Assembly (NCBI GenBank): GCA_021234535.1
Contig: SFZH01000008.1
Location: 23,414,739 to 23,478,738, forward strand
Length of the DNA: 64,000 nt
Direction of reading: 5' to 3'
DNA from: Stichopus chloronotus
Lineage: Eukaryota > Echinodermata > Holothuroidea > Aspidochirotida > Stichopodidae
In this document: piece by piece, positions 48,233 through 61,800 of the stretch
Numbering within the stretch: position 1 is the stretch's first letter
Layout: every line of letters begins with the position of its first letter
The notes under the pieces: model-generated
What the model was told of the DNA's origin: nothing
Databases searched by the model: none
What the model saw: only the letters and a program-made list of their open reading frames with translations
Translations under genes and position numbers: made by a program

Positions 48233-48295
48233 GTGCAGGCGGAGTAGCCGACGTAGCCACTACGGGCCATTGGTTGGACTTAAAATTTTTCACTG
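48233..48295. repeat. GC-rich hairpin repeat, copy 4 of 4
   Basis: GGCGGAGTAGCCGACGTAGC then CACTACGGGC, tail ATTGGTTGGACTTAAAATTT. The stem has changed on both sides relative to copy 1 (GTAG pairs with CTAC). Confidence 0.6.
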
Positions 48296-48355
48296 GTTTT
48301 TTCGGGGTATTCTAATTGCTCCAATATTTATAACACTTTACTCTCATCAGTGACT

Positions 48356-48405
48356 TTTTTCGAGGTTGTTTCCTCGTTTATTGGTTCTCGATTGTACATC
48401 AGAAA
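48356..48405 (-). mobile_element. Short 3'-end copy of a poly(A) retroposon family
   Basis: On the minus strand GAACCAATAAACGAGGAAAC then AACCTCGAAAAAA matches the 3' end of the element at 49285..49518. Only about 40 bases are present, so this copy is extremely 5'-truncated. Confidence 0.6.
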
Positions 48406-49267
48406 GATACATCAGAAAAGGATGCAGTGCGTATATATTATAACGAAGAATTTCGAAGAAGAATGTAAGATATAATTAACTTGCACTCAGCCTTAGGCTC
48501 AATCATAAAAGTTGTATCCTATATTTACCATTTTAACAAGGAATTTCGAAGGAATAATATTAATGTTACATCGCTGTACAACTTGGTTTTAATCCATTAC
48601 TGTGTTATCATTTTGAACACTTCTATCACGTTACTCTCATCATTTTGTTTCATTGCAATGCATTCCTATATACTCGACTCTGAACTTGAAGGCACCGTAA
48701 GCGTGCGTGAATTCCATGAGATAAATTCTGTGATACAAAAACTAAACTGTAAATCCTAATAAAAAGGAAGTTGAATTTCGGAGAACTGAACATTTAGAGA
48801 GAATGTTGCATATGTCAACAATTGTCCCTGACAATTTCCTATGGATTTTGATTGATCACCTTAAATGGGCGTTACTTTTGGACTTGCCCAGAAAATATGT
48901 TGTGACAATTCCAGGGGCGGATTGAAGTCAGCGGTGCCAACATTTTTTTTAAAACATAACAAATTTAACATAACATACAACTTAACAAGTTTAAGAGCAA
49001 AGGAGGGCAAAAGCCCCATAAGATGCCCTGTAAACCAGACCTCCCCCCAAAAAACAACTTAACCAAACTAATATCCCACATAGCCCAGTATAATCAGATT
49101 CTGCCACGTACAGTCACAATAAAACTTATCAAACAAAATACAAATTCCTGTGCAGTTCAAGAAAAAGATCGTAATTAGTTCAAATACCACATAGAAGACT
49201 TCCAAACGACAGCTAGGAAAGACAGTGCCTGAAGGGATATCTTTCCTTCTGAGAAGGGGTATTTTTT

Positions 49268-49534
49268 CTTCCATGGTCGTTTTTTTTTTTTTTTTTTTTT
49301 GAGGTTGTTTCCTCTGTTTATTGGTTCTCAACCAAATTTACATAATTATACAATACAAAACAAGTAATGAAAGAAAGGAATAAGTTAAAGTTCAATTACA
49401 ATATTACTATTTACAATTTTAACGAAAGAATTACCTTTTATCCATGTATCAAGAAATTTAGACAAAGAAAGTCGATTAAAGTCTACATGTACCCGAAACC
49501 TTATTTCTTTCATAATGGCTTCCATGGTCGTTTT
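49268..49534 (-). mobile_element. Retroposon insertion with poly(A) tail and ~16-bp target duplication
   Basis: CTTCCATGGTCGTTTT occurs at 49268..49283 and again at 49519..49534. Between them lies a run of over 20 T (a poly(A) tail on the minus strand), then the reverse complement of a 3' end with AATAAA (GAACCAATAAACAGAGGAAA). The inserted body is about 230 bases. This is the pattern left by LINE-type retrotransposition. The body has a short minus frame of about 40 codons (with FRVHVDFNRLSLSKFLDTW), so it may be a 5'-truncated LINE or a processed pseudogene. Confidence 0.75.
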
Positions 49535-49668
49535 CTTCTTTGAAGGGATCGCAACACAAACAGGACAGGCTACATAATGAAGACGTAAGCCCTATGTTAA
49601 AAAATACATTGACTCAAACAGGGGCGCAAACGGGCACTACGAAGCACGAAACGAGAGCAAAACATCGC

Positions 49669-49740
49669 GGGCCTATCCGGGAATCGAACCCGGGACCTCT
49701 CGCACCCAAAGCGAGAATCATGCCTCTAGACCAACAGGCC
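49669..49740 (-). tRNA. tRNA-Pro (anticodon UGG)
   Basis: A 72-base cloverleaf: acceptor GGCCTGT paired with ATAGGCC (one G-U), discriminator C, D arm TGGTCTAGAGGCATGA, anticodon stem CTCGC/GCGAG with loop TTTGGGT giving UGG, and a perfect T stem CCGGG/CCCGG around TTCGATT. The A box and B box (GGTTCGATTCC) are intact. No intron. There is no encoded CCA, as expected for a eukaryotic nuclear gene. Confidence 0.93.
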
Positions 49741-49799
49741 AGTCATACTACAGTGGTGTATATTTATAATATGAATCATAGTCATTATATTGGTAAAAA

Positions 49800-51240
49800 A
49801 AAAACGGTTTCGTAATTATTACTCCTAGTAAAATATTCTTCACCAAAAGCACTGCAGAAGCATTTGAGTTACAACAGAAATCAGCTATGACTTAATGTGG
49901 GTGTCTGGGTAAATTGTTGGGCCACGTATTTATTTGAGGTATCGCATCCAGTGACCGGACCTGCGGTACGCACTCTTACGTGTTTTGGGACAATCTGCTA
50001 GCCGAATATGGCAGAAATTGTAGATCGTGGTCTAGTCAGACAAAACTGAATTCGCATTGTCGATTCATTGCACAGTTAGGTATACTGTACTACTGAATTA
50101 GGATCACATTTAGTCTTCGACATGTATCTTTTCATCATGAAAACAGTGTAACGTTAGGCTATGCACATAGTCGAGGCTAGGTTCGAGTACTAGTGCACTA
50201 TATACTATAGCTACAACTTAGTAACTTAGTGGTACATTCGTGTTATGCATAGTACGACAGACTGTATTTGCAGGCTGCGATTGGCGATGTCGTAAAACTG
50301 CCTATTTTACTGAGCGCTCACCTTCGGTACGGTTTGGGTATCTTCCTTCTTCAGGATGGACCTACATTGTCGATGCAAATCTGAGTGGAATTGACACGGA
50401 AACAGATTAATGCTATGAAAATCGTACCTGTATGAACATTCAAGCGTTGTTAAGTCAAGGTATCATTATCAACTATCAGATCAATGTAATTACACTACTA
50501 AGTACTACTGTTGAAGTTGTACTATAACTAGAAAGGTAGGCATAGGCTAGGCCTGAGTCTTATGATAAAGCTTAGTAACATTAAGCCCGTGTTACTTTCA
50601 TTTGCCTGTAGCCTACCCCACAGAGTTACAGTCGTTGTGATGTTTTTGTCAAGCTACTGTAGGCCTAGACCAAGCTTGGACTAAGTTAGAGACGAGGGTT
50701 GGACGAAGTTAAGCATACGACTGCGAGATAAGCTTTAGTCAGCATACTACGTACCTAAGCAACATACTGTAGATTCTCCAATTAACACATTACACATATT
50801 GTAGATTCTGTTAGCAGTGCTTGTTCTCTCAGTCTCAGAATTGAACTTGTATTGAATCTCCTTTGCAGGCCAGTCATGCCTTCCTTCAAACATTACTAAT
50901 ACTGTAAACACTTCTACGATATCTATGGGAAGCAGAAACTTTCATTTGTCTACAGAGGGATTTGTCATGGACTTAAAATGTGAATCGGTTAAAGAACTTT
51001 TTCAGGCCATTTTAGTCTCGAGGGTCATATCCTGTCCAGCCAAATGTCCTTTGTATTGAGCATTGTTCATTTCTTGTGGAGTTCCTTTCTCGTTGCAAAG
51101 ACAAATACCATTGAGTTCAAATTTAAGAAACTGTAGTGAATGTATGTATTACCTGCCATTTAATGACACTGTATTTGACTGACAATTACTATCAGAATTA
51201 AGTACACGTAGTTTTCATTTTAATTTTAGTGCTGAGCAGA
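49800..51240. other. Region upstream of NEURL4; probable promoter and 5' UTR, not resolved
   Basis: No coding exon is seen. An acceptor-like CATTTTAATTTTAG lies at 51217..51230, just before the NEURL4 start codon, which would fit a non-coding first exon somewhere upstream. The exact transcription start cannot be placed. Confidence 0.35.
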
Positions 51241-51250
51241 GTCCTCTAGA

Positions 51251-52865
51251 ATGGCAAGTTTTGCACGAAGACAAAGTTTCAGGAGAGAACACAAGTTTCA
51301 TGGGAAACATGGACAGCTGGTAAAAATAAGTGATAATGGAAAGAATGCAGAAAGATTGGACTGTCGACAGGAATTTAACAACGGACTTCTCTTTAGTAAG
51401 AAAACCTTGAGAGATGGAGAATGCTTTGAAGTTGTTTTTGAAGAAAAAGTGAGTAGAGAATTTTTCAAGAATCGTAATTGACACTTAAGGAGGTGATTTG
51501 GATACCATGCAGAGGATGGTATCAAAGTTATTGGTGTGTGTTTCAGTGTACAAGGTGGAGAGTTTGCAAGAGCTGTTGTACATGGAATGTATCTACAGTA
51601 CAGTGATGCCCTAAGGATAGCATTCATTTGCACAGTAGAAGATATTCCAAAACTGAGCAGTACTGTAGATTTCATGTCTGTACTGTAAGTGTAGACATCC
51701 TGTATACTGTATGCAAAGTGAACATTCATATTGGCTCATTTACATAAAGGACAAAACATAATCTCTGTTTTGGTAGAAAATTAATTTGAATTGAAATATC
51801 AACATTTTGTGGCACAAATTTTGATGCTCATGTCCAGTCATCCAGTGTTATACATGTAGGCTTCTGCAGTAGACATACTGTATCCTATGTCTGTATTGTA
51901 CAGTAGATATCATATGGCTAACTCTATGTCTTACACTATGACTGTACGTGTCACTGCAGGCAATTCTATGGCTGTACTGTACTGAGGATACCTTATACTG
52001 TACATATACAGTATGCACAGCTTTTGATGAACAGTATTTACAGTTTTTTGCTGGTCTGTGTTAAATGTTTACAGATGAAAGTAAATATGTCACAATTATT
52101 TAAAAAATGAGGATTAACCCATCGTTATACTCTTTGTACAGTGCTTTGTATGCTCTCCTCTGCTGTTCTGTGGTGATGCAGACAAAATGTTAATAGCAGT
52201 GCTGAGTACACACTCATTAGAGTATATGCACCTTAATGGTTTATTGTAACAGTGGATATCATTGAGTTGTAATGGTCAAACAGGTAAGGAACTGTAATGT
52301 TACCACCAGATAATACAGACTTCAGAATTGCTGAACCAGCCACATCACATTGCTGTATGGTCGATAGTTTAGAACATGATTTGAAAAAGACCTATTTTGT
52401 GTTATTACTCTTCTCTTTAGCTTTCATTGTTTGCCACTATCATCACAAGCTCATCAAAATCATGAATTAGCAAGTACAGAACTAACACTTCTTAAATATC
52501 TTTTTGATTGAAGGTTGGTTCTTGGAGTGGCTCTATAGAGATCGGGGTGACGACCCTTGACCCCGGAAGCCTTGATATCCCACCGAGTGCTACAGCTCTC
52601 TGTGAGGGTTCCTGGATCCTCTCCGGTTCAATAGTTCTGCAAAATGGAGAACCTGTCAGGGAAGACTATAAATGTGATTTAGATGTCTGTGAAATTGGTG
52701 ATAAAATTGGTGTTCAAAGAACTAGAAAAGGAGAATTGAAGTTCTATCTGAATGGACAAGATCAGGGCGTGGCGGCCGTCGGCATTCCCAGAAACGTTTT
52801 TGCGGTGGTGGACTTGTACGGGAAGTGCACAAAAGTTTCAATATCAGAAACTAGGAATCAAAGAG
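51251..52865 (+). other. NEURL4: NEURL4 NHR domain 1 (exons 1-2)
   Basis: Exon 1 gives [36 protein letters not shown] and FEVVFEEK. Exon 2 continues with [17 protein letters not shown], then [40 protein letters not shown] and [16 protein letters not shown]. It is a complete and well-kept NHR fold, with all landmark strands present. Confidence 0.92.
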
Positions 52866-55800
52866 GTATGTGCAGTGTTTAGTTTGTGAAGCTAGAGGGA
52901 TCTAGCATGATACTTTGTGACAAAGTCTATGTTCAGTGTGCTAAAGATAATTTACAGAAGTTTTACGGCGGTCCTTTCCACCATCAGGACTGGCACCACT
53001 GGGGAATGAAGAAGGGATGTTTACTATCCCCTCCCCCCCCCAAAAAAAAGAAAGAAAAAACAGCTTCTAGTTAGATGCATTTGTTTGTCAATAAGTGCAT
53101 GTATCAAGAAGTGTGTGTTACCCGTAATGAGACTTTTCTGAGTGTCTTTTTAGACATTTACTCCTCCAGCACTAAGTGGGTTCAGCCGGCCCTGACCTTT
53201 TGCAACTTCCAAATAGGAAATACTGCATCCCTGATCAAGAGTTCATGCTGTTGTTGTAGATTTCATTTTCTGTTTCTGTTTGATTCTATTTTGAGCACAC
53301 TTCAGTGGTACATTATAGATGTTGGCTGTTTTACGGACCTTTCTTTTCTATCGTTGCTCACCTACTGTTGTGAGAGAGGAATCAGTGTTTAAATCCTTCA
53401 ATTGTAATCCTGCAGGTGACGGGGTTATCTTTTAAAATAAGTCTGAACAGTAGGTACAATATACAGGTACTGAATGATTGCGATCAAAAGTACAGTACTG
53501 TAGACAAATGAACAGACAGGATGAGAGACGGACAGACAGAAGGACTGACAGTCAATCCAACAGACCAAAATTTTAATGTAACTTTCAGAGGAATGAATTG
53601 TAGAAATGCTTGATAAATGTAAGAAGTGCTGAATGCAAAATGTACTGCACTAAATTTAACTGCAACTTTTTACCCTACTGAGCCTGCATGCCCTTGGTAG
53701 CATACGGTAGTATTTTGTTATCTTTGTACATAATCCAGTGTATACAATGGCAAAGCCCATGCGGTCAATACATTGTGAAATTGTTTAAATTTAATTGTTT
53801 AAGGTTTGGCGGAAACCTTTCATTCAGTGACCGCATGTGATGTGCTCTCAGACGGTTCAGAAACGGAGTCGGACAGCGACGATAGCGGTATAACAGAGAA
53901 CAAACTGTTACCAGAAGGTTGTGCTGCCACCGAGTGGAAGTTTAAAGTTCCACCCTCGTCACGGGACGGCGATCGAACTCTCCCAAGATGGCAATGTCGC
54001 TATGAGGCGTAACGCACTCTCCGAGTTTGACAATGGAGTGGTGTTGACCGATAGGCCTTTACTATTTGATGAACTCTTTGAGGTTAGTTAAGTACAATTT
54101 GAATATTGATGTGTTTTTTCTTAGTCAAGTTTGATCTCTTTGCTGGACGGCACATGGTATAATAGAATTGTGCTTCACATGTGATCTTCAAATTTGAAAG
54201 AATATTTGATTTTTTCTTGCTTTGTATTGATTGATTGTATTTATCTATATTTTATTATAGTTTTAGCATGTTGGCTATTTTTCTTTTGCCTGAGGCATTA
54301 CGTTTTGTATGCTCTCCGGTTGATATTTTGCCAACAAGATACCTAGCATTAAAGTCAAGATGCAGTTAATGTTCTGTAACTTGCTGATTTTCATTCTCTC
54401 TCTGTTTTCCAAATTTGAATTAATTTTCCATTTTGTGCAAGAAAATATTTTGCAAAGCTACAATTCCATTTTCATAGAGAAGGTGTGACATGAACATTTT
54501 TTCAGTGAGGTTGAACAGTCTTGGATCATACATGGAGGATGTGATGGTCAAAACTGCTGGAAACATGCTGAAATTGCTATGCAAGTTGGACAAAGAGAAG
54601 AGGATATTTTTAAATGTCATGGGCCATTTCATTTCTTTTTTGATGTACTTTTATTCTTTTCCTTTTTTTATTTTGCTTTAGGTGAAAATTCTGAAGTTGT
54701 GCCATAAGTGGTCAGGTTCTTTAGAAATTGGAGTTACATCACATTCTCCTGAGGATATTAAGTTCCCTTCTACAATGACTAATATGCAAACAGGTACAGA
54801 GTAATCTGACAATTCAAACCCTTGAAGAATTTAATGTTAAACCTTTATCTTATGTTGCATGTGTTCAATATTTAAAGTTAATTGGAACAAATGAAAAAAA
54901 AAATGATGAATCGTCTTGTTAAAAATACAAAGTATATCTTGATAACATTTCTCAAAACATTTCAAGAAATGCCAGTACCTTGTGAACATTATAAATGCTA
55001 AATTGAGACTTCACATTCTGAGCCTACTCTTACATTTTGAGTAGACTTTTGGCATTAGCAGTCTAACCAAACTATAAGGGTGTACTAAAGTTTTAAAGAA
55101 ACAAAGTTATCTTTGTTGCTTTATTGCCCATCTTTGCATCTATTTGATTGAACTTTTCTTTTGTACTGAAATTTAATTGATTTTGGCAAAGTGACATTAA
55201 CTTGCAGAAGAAAGGAACCTTGTATTCATTACTTCCCATTGAGATTCTTGATGTATTTTGTTTTTGCATCAAAGGAACCATCCTGATGAGTGGCAGCGGA
55301 ATCTTAACCAATGGAAAGGGTACCGTGAGAGAATACGGGGAACTCAGTTTGTTTGAACTTCGAGTGAGTACTTAGGATGATCATTTGAATATATAAACAA
55401 GACACAGTGGCATGCAGATAAGTGAAAAGCTTATTACCACAGGGTATCATGCAGAATAATCTGTTCATTTTACCCTGAAAAATTAATGTCATTGTTTTAG
55501 TGATTGCATTTATTACGCTAGGAGGATTCAGAGTCATATAATGGTCAGCTGATAAAAATAAACACTTAAACACCTTGTCTGTAATAGTCAGATATCTGCA
55601 AAAGTGTGCAATTAAGACTGACATTTATCTTCAGATTATTGTAACTGCATACTTCCTTGTCCAAATATGTTAAATATGTTTGTTATTGCCTGGGATTGCA
55701 AGAATAAGATAGAGACAAGTATTGTTGATAGTTTGTCAATAGTATCCTCATGGGAGGAGACTGCCACTGTTAACCATTAATCATATGGCCATAAATCTTG

Positions 55801-58800
55801 TCGTCTCTTAATATTATAATATATATAATTATTCAATTAATATTTTGGTCATTTTTTAGGAGAATGACAGGATAGGTCTCACCAGGAGAGCCAACGGAGA
55901 TTTACATTTCTTTATCAATGGCAGAGACCAGGGCATGGCAGCCACTAATACTGAAGAAATACTATATGGTGTTGTTGATCTTTATGGAATGGCTGAGCAG
56001 GTCAGAGTTAAAACAAGTTAAAAGAAAAGAATGATACTTTGGAAAGAGAAATGAACTTTGAGAATATGTTTAGTCAAAATCAGCTTTATTGTGTGCACCC
56101 AGAATGACTTCCTGGGCCAAGGGGATGATGAAAGTGGACCTGAAATGCTTCTGCTTGTAATGGGCTTTGTAATGATTTACATTATGAATATGCAGTATGC
56201 TTTCCTCAACTTCCATCAAATCAATCACATGATTTCCATGATGAATATGCAGTATGCTTTCCTTAACTTCCATCAAATCAATTACATGGTATCTTGCTTT
56301 TTGACACTTCTTAAGGCTTGTATTCCCTGATCTTCCCTGAAGTATCTGATCATAAACAAACCTAGTGAGACATACCAGGTATGGTATACATGTGTTAAGA
56401 CAGAAATGTAAAACCTAACAAAACAAAACTGTTGAATATGTGTCAGGTTCTATTTACAATATAAACCTTAAGAGTCCAACTTTTTTCAGCTTCACCCTCT
56501 AATTTAAAACCCCCCAAATTGAGTTTTTTTTTTGTATATTCAATTGTACACGTCTTTTGTAATAGGTGTTAAAACATTGCCATTCTTATTGAAACTTTTT
56601 GTAGTGACAGTATTCAACTCATGCAGTTTCTCTGTCATAAGGGTGTGACTGAAACTGAGTGATGTTGTGACTTGCTCATCCCAATATTGTGAATTATGCT
56701 TACTCCCATACCTGACTGATGTAAAATAACTTCAGTATCAACATTGAACATTGATATATTATAATGTTGAATGCTCACTTTGAACATTTAACACTGAGAT
56801 TTTTCTTTCATACCAGTATTTTCAGATTATAACTATTTTTTATCATCAATTGGTTTTCAGTATAAATAGTAAACATTGATACATTGTTTCACATCAATAT
56901 CAGCAATCAGTAATCAATATCAATATGTTACATTGATACATTGCTTTGTATCAGTATCAGCATTTAATCCAGATACAATCTGAATTCAATATCAATACTT
57001 TACATGGAATCATTGCTTCACATCAATATCATAATTTTAATCCAGATACAATCATTATTCAGTATCAATAATTAACTTCAATATATTGTTTCCAATCAAT
57101 ATCAGCATTTAATCCACATACAATATGTATTCATTATCAATAATTTACATGGATCACATCAATATCATCATTTATCCAGATATGATCATTATTCAGCATC
57201 AATAATTACTATCTATACATTGTTTCCAATCAGTATCAACATTTAATCCACATACAATATGTATTCATTATCAACTGTTTACATGGATCACATCAATATC
57301 ATCATTTAATCCAGATATGATCATTATCCAGTATCAGTAATTAATATCGATACCTTGTTTTACATCAATATCATCATTCAATCCAGATACAATCATTACT
57401 CAGTATCAGTAATAAATATCAATACCTTGTTTAACATCAATATCAGCATTTAATGAAGATACAGTCAGTGTTTGGTATCAACTTTGATACATTGTTTCAA
57501 GTGAATATCAGCATGTAATCAAGCTACACAGGTTACTCTCTTGACAAAGCTCCTCAGGCAATTTCTCATAGTTAAAATTAATTTGTTTTAGGTTGGTATT
57601 GTAGAGAGCAAACCATCGCCTTCAGCTTCATCGGTCATTAAATCTCTGGACAGGAGGTTAATGCATCTTAATTATTTAAGGTCATTAGCCGGACAAGAGT
57701 TCCCTCAACTCTTTGGAGGTCAGTAGCCTCTGCTATAGATTTTAAATTGAAAATTTGTAAAATTAGAATCTGTCAAAAGTTTAGCTGAATATCAAAACTT
57801 TAATATGATTTATATTCAAGTGGAGGATTGTTATGATGGATCTTTATATGATTCTTCATTTTATTTGATTGAGTAATAGACTAAGCTGATTGTAGTTTTT
57901 GATGCTTTTATGGGTATGTTTGATTGTGATGTATTGTGAAACGCTTTGAACTCTTTATGTAACCCATCAATGTATAGTGGTAATGACTGGTGTAATTAGC
58001 TTGATACAGACTACAGTCTTGGACAAAATACCTTAACCTTGATACACCCTGCTCCCCCTTTTAATGATGGCTATAGGATTCCTGTTCAAAGTGTACATTC
58101 ACTCCTATAGCACAACGTCGGAAAGGGGCATGGGTTTTATATTATCCTCTCACGTAGAATTTAGTATTATATTTGGAACGTAGGACAAAGTGTTCCAATA
58201 ATTTTGTCTAAGATTGTAGCTATTAAACTCTTATTGTCTATTTTTATATCACAGATGATGGTTTATTTGAGGAACCACTGGTATTTCATCCCATCTGTGG
58301 TACCAATGCTGAAGTCACACAGAACTGTCTATTAGCTAAGATGATCAGGTACAGTTTTGATATGGTATCTTCCCTTCTCCTGTGGTTGCTTTTGTTTGTA
58401 ATTGTGTGGGTATATGAAAAAAGTGAGATATTGGCAAGGAATCACAAAATCCTCTGACTTTCTAGTTATGGAACATGTTTTTTTCTCAGCCTCCAATCTC
58501 TTTAATATTTTACCATAGGCCATCCTTATCTCATGTCAGGTGACTTTCTATCTCATTTCTGCCTCTCTCCTCCTGTCTTCCAAATCTTTTCCCCATTTTC
58601 TCCCTTCTCTTCCTATGCTTCTATCTTCTTCTTACCTTCTCAGTCTTGTTCTTTGAAACTTAGTTTCTCTTCCTAGAGAAGTTTAAAGGTCTGTTTAGTT
58701 GTGCTTAACTATAATTTTACGTTGCAAGAACAGAGGTGACCATGAAACTGAAAGAAATGCTCACAGAATTTATCCAATACCTATGTTGTAGTGTTGTAGT

Positions 58801-61800
58801 TATTAATACAATGAGAAACATTGTCACCAAGAATTCTTCCAACAACTCGACAAAAGAAGTCAGGCATTAATTGCCATCTTATGGTCTTTCATGGTATGTG
58901 TTAAGATGTTTAATGCTTGTTCTTGACCACTCATAAATATCATTTCTATTTTCACAGTGATACAGAGAGTTCCGATAGCTCCATCGTACTCAGTAATCGC
59001 CATCTGAGGACCGAAGAGGTGTTTGAATTTAGTGTAGTCAATGTCACCAGTGGCAGACCTGTCAGTTTTGTGTTTGGAGTAACCACAAAGACACCAGCTG
59101 AGATTGGTAAGTAGAAAGTTAATCAGTGCTTCCACTGGGTCCAACATTCAGACCCGGGTATCCGTCGTCCACAGTCGCTCGGGTACCTGAGTATGTGAAG
59201 ATTGAACAACTTCTGCTAGGCTGCAAGTTCTTTGTGAAGTCATAATACAATATTTTGCTTTGGACATTAATATAACCTCATCATATATCTTCACTTGCTG
59301 ACATGACAATGAAGGGTCCTTAGTTACATCTATGCCGAATTTTGTCACACTGAACAACAATCTTCACTTAAAATTTGGATACGGTTAGCAGTAGCAGAAT
59401 CAAGTCCTCACATTGTCAGTCGGTTTCTTGGGCACCCGGTACAAAGGCTAAATTAAATGTATCTACAATTAAATGACATCTTTGATTTCATGTACAAAAG
59501 TGACCCTTTGATTGTGTACAAGTTTTGCATACTTGACCATTGCTTTGTGTTACCAATTTCATGACTTTTATGACCCTTGTGCAATTGTGTGCAGTATTAA
59601 CCGCTGATGATAAATTATATTGTTAGTTTATTCAACTCAAGTACTTCTCTGTATTCCATCATCAAGTTGCTGAAATTCATTTTAAAGAGACTCATTGTGT
59701 TGTTCCATGAAATTCACTAAATCTGCCAAGTTTGCTTCAAATACTGCTGTCAAATGGTCCGACTAAGAGAATCCCGTCATGTGTCACACACAAAGAAACA
59801 TTAATGAGTTAGCATTTAATGATTCAATTCCGGTTTTGAAAATTTGTCACTAGAAACTTTTCACATTAGTGCTAACTCATATACGCACAGCCAGTGCAGG
59901 TCAGATTCAAACATTTTGACAGATGTTCATGACTTTGATGTGAAACTTGACTAATTACGCTAATTAGATGCATTGACATGTGTTTGTAGCCGTAAACCTT
60001 ACACACTGATTCATATTAACTCAATGAGCCTCTTTAAAAAGGGCTCCACCAAAAGAAGTTAAGTCCTCTAGCCCAAGGACTAGTTCAAAACATGCTGTGG
60101 CTAGTGTCACTTTGCAATTAAACCTTGAAAGGATTAATACAAGTTACCTATTGAGTTGTAATGTTAGCATGATATGGTAAACTGGTACTGGACCAAGTTC
60201 AAATACCATTCAGGAAGTGGATTGCTATCATCAGACAACCGATTGGCCTAATGATAAAAATATCGAATTTCCAGCCCTGCTGTAGAACTTTTGACCACTG
60301 AGACTGTTGCCTTACCCTGGGATCGCAGAAATAACTTTATTTGACAGTATTTGATATACAACTTGAAATATCAAGTATAGTGTAATTTGTTTCCATTTTA
60401 TCGTTCTTCAGACGATCTTACTTCTACGGCTCACCTTGGTCCTGACGTCTGGTATGTCAAGGGTACCTCAGTCTTTCATCATGACCAAGTCAGCTTACAA
60501 GATTATGCTCCCGTTCTCAGTAGTTTAAAGGTCAGACTATTTTGTGATTTTCCTTTATTTTAGGTGGATAATATAATGCTAGTTGTCAGAAGGAGGATAA
60601 TTTTAAGTTCATGGAAAGTTGACAGATACATTTTTAACACAAGGTGACGAGACAATCTTCTCGGAAGGACACTTTAGTGATCTCACTAGAGTGCTCTAAC
60701 AGGGTATATCAGACCCTGTAATGACTAGAATTTAGTAAAAATCTGGTTTAGGAATCAGAAAGTCGAGTGTGAACCAGCTGATCCACATTCTGCACTCGCA
60801 TCAAGTTGAATAAGCCTTATGGTAGTCTCGATTTCTCATGTGAATCACCAACAAAATTGGAAAATAAACACTTTGTCCTACCTACAATACCTGTCAAAAA
60901 AATGTGAGTGTCTTCCTAGAAGATATTTAAATGTTTTCTCAGATCAACTGCAAGTATACAGAGGCAGGTAGACATTGGAATTTCTGTCTTTTGAACAGCC
61001 AGTTATTTTTCATCTTCTGTTAAAAAGTTTGTTTATTTACATGCTATGTACAGTGATTTGTTGGTTTGTTTATCTTACATGCATCCCATAATTCCTTGTG
61101 CAAACAAAGGTTATAGAAAAGCCTGTTGATATTGTGTCTCGTTGTTTGTAGTTCTAGTGTGTGTAAACATCTATGGATTATTGCAGTTAGAGCAATTAAA
61201 ATCAAGCTGAAAGAGTCATTTGGTCGCAGAAAAGGCATTTCCAGCCATTGAAAGTATTTAAATTAGATGCGTTATATTGGACTTTTGCTTCTGTATTACT
61301 GAATATATGATTTTAGTTATCACAATGTTTCAAATATTTTGTATCGATGTTTCTAAGTTTTACTTATTCTGTTCTTCATTTTGTTTTTTTTTCATATCAA
61401 CAGAAAGGAGATAGACTAGGATTAATTAAGAAAGCAAACGGAGATCTTTATTTCTTTCACAATGGAAAGAGTCTCGGATTGGCAGGGAGAAACGTCGGGA
61501 CTCGAATCCATGCTTTTGTGCAATTTGATAGTGCTGTCACCGGTGTGCTGGCACTCAAACCAGATGGTGAGAAAGTTATCATTGAGGAGAAGGGTGTTGA
61601 AAGCAAACGTCGTTTGATTGTGAAGAGAACGGGTGCTTAAAATGTAGAAATGTCAATACTGATTGTGTTTCTCATAGTAGCAAAACTCAATCATAAATGA
61701 ATATCTCGCTTGGCAATCTTCATGAATAGGGTAACATGAATTAGAGACGGTTGGTAAACACTTTCATTTTCAAATGTATCAAATTTTTTAAGTCCTGGTG

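Noticed and set aside
49540..49815. Plus-strand 91-codon frame containing RESNPGPLAPKAR
   Set aside because: This is the reverse strand of the tRNA-Pro gene read as protein, a familiar false protein.
61347..61640. Open frame that runs past the NEURL4 exon 11 donor to a stop at 61640
   Set aside because: GAT G|GTGAGA is a good donor and joins the next NHR domain in phase. The extension could be a minor truncated isoform, but nothing in the sequence favours it.
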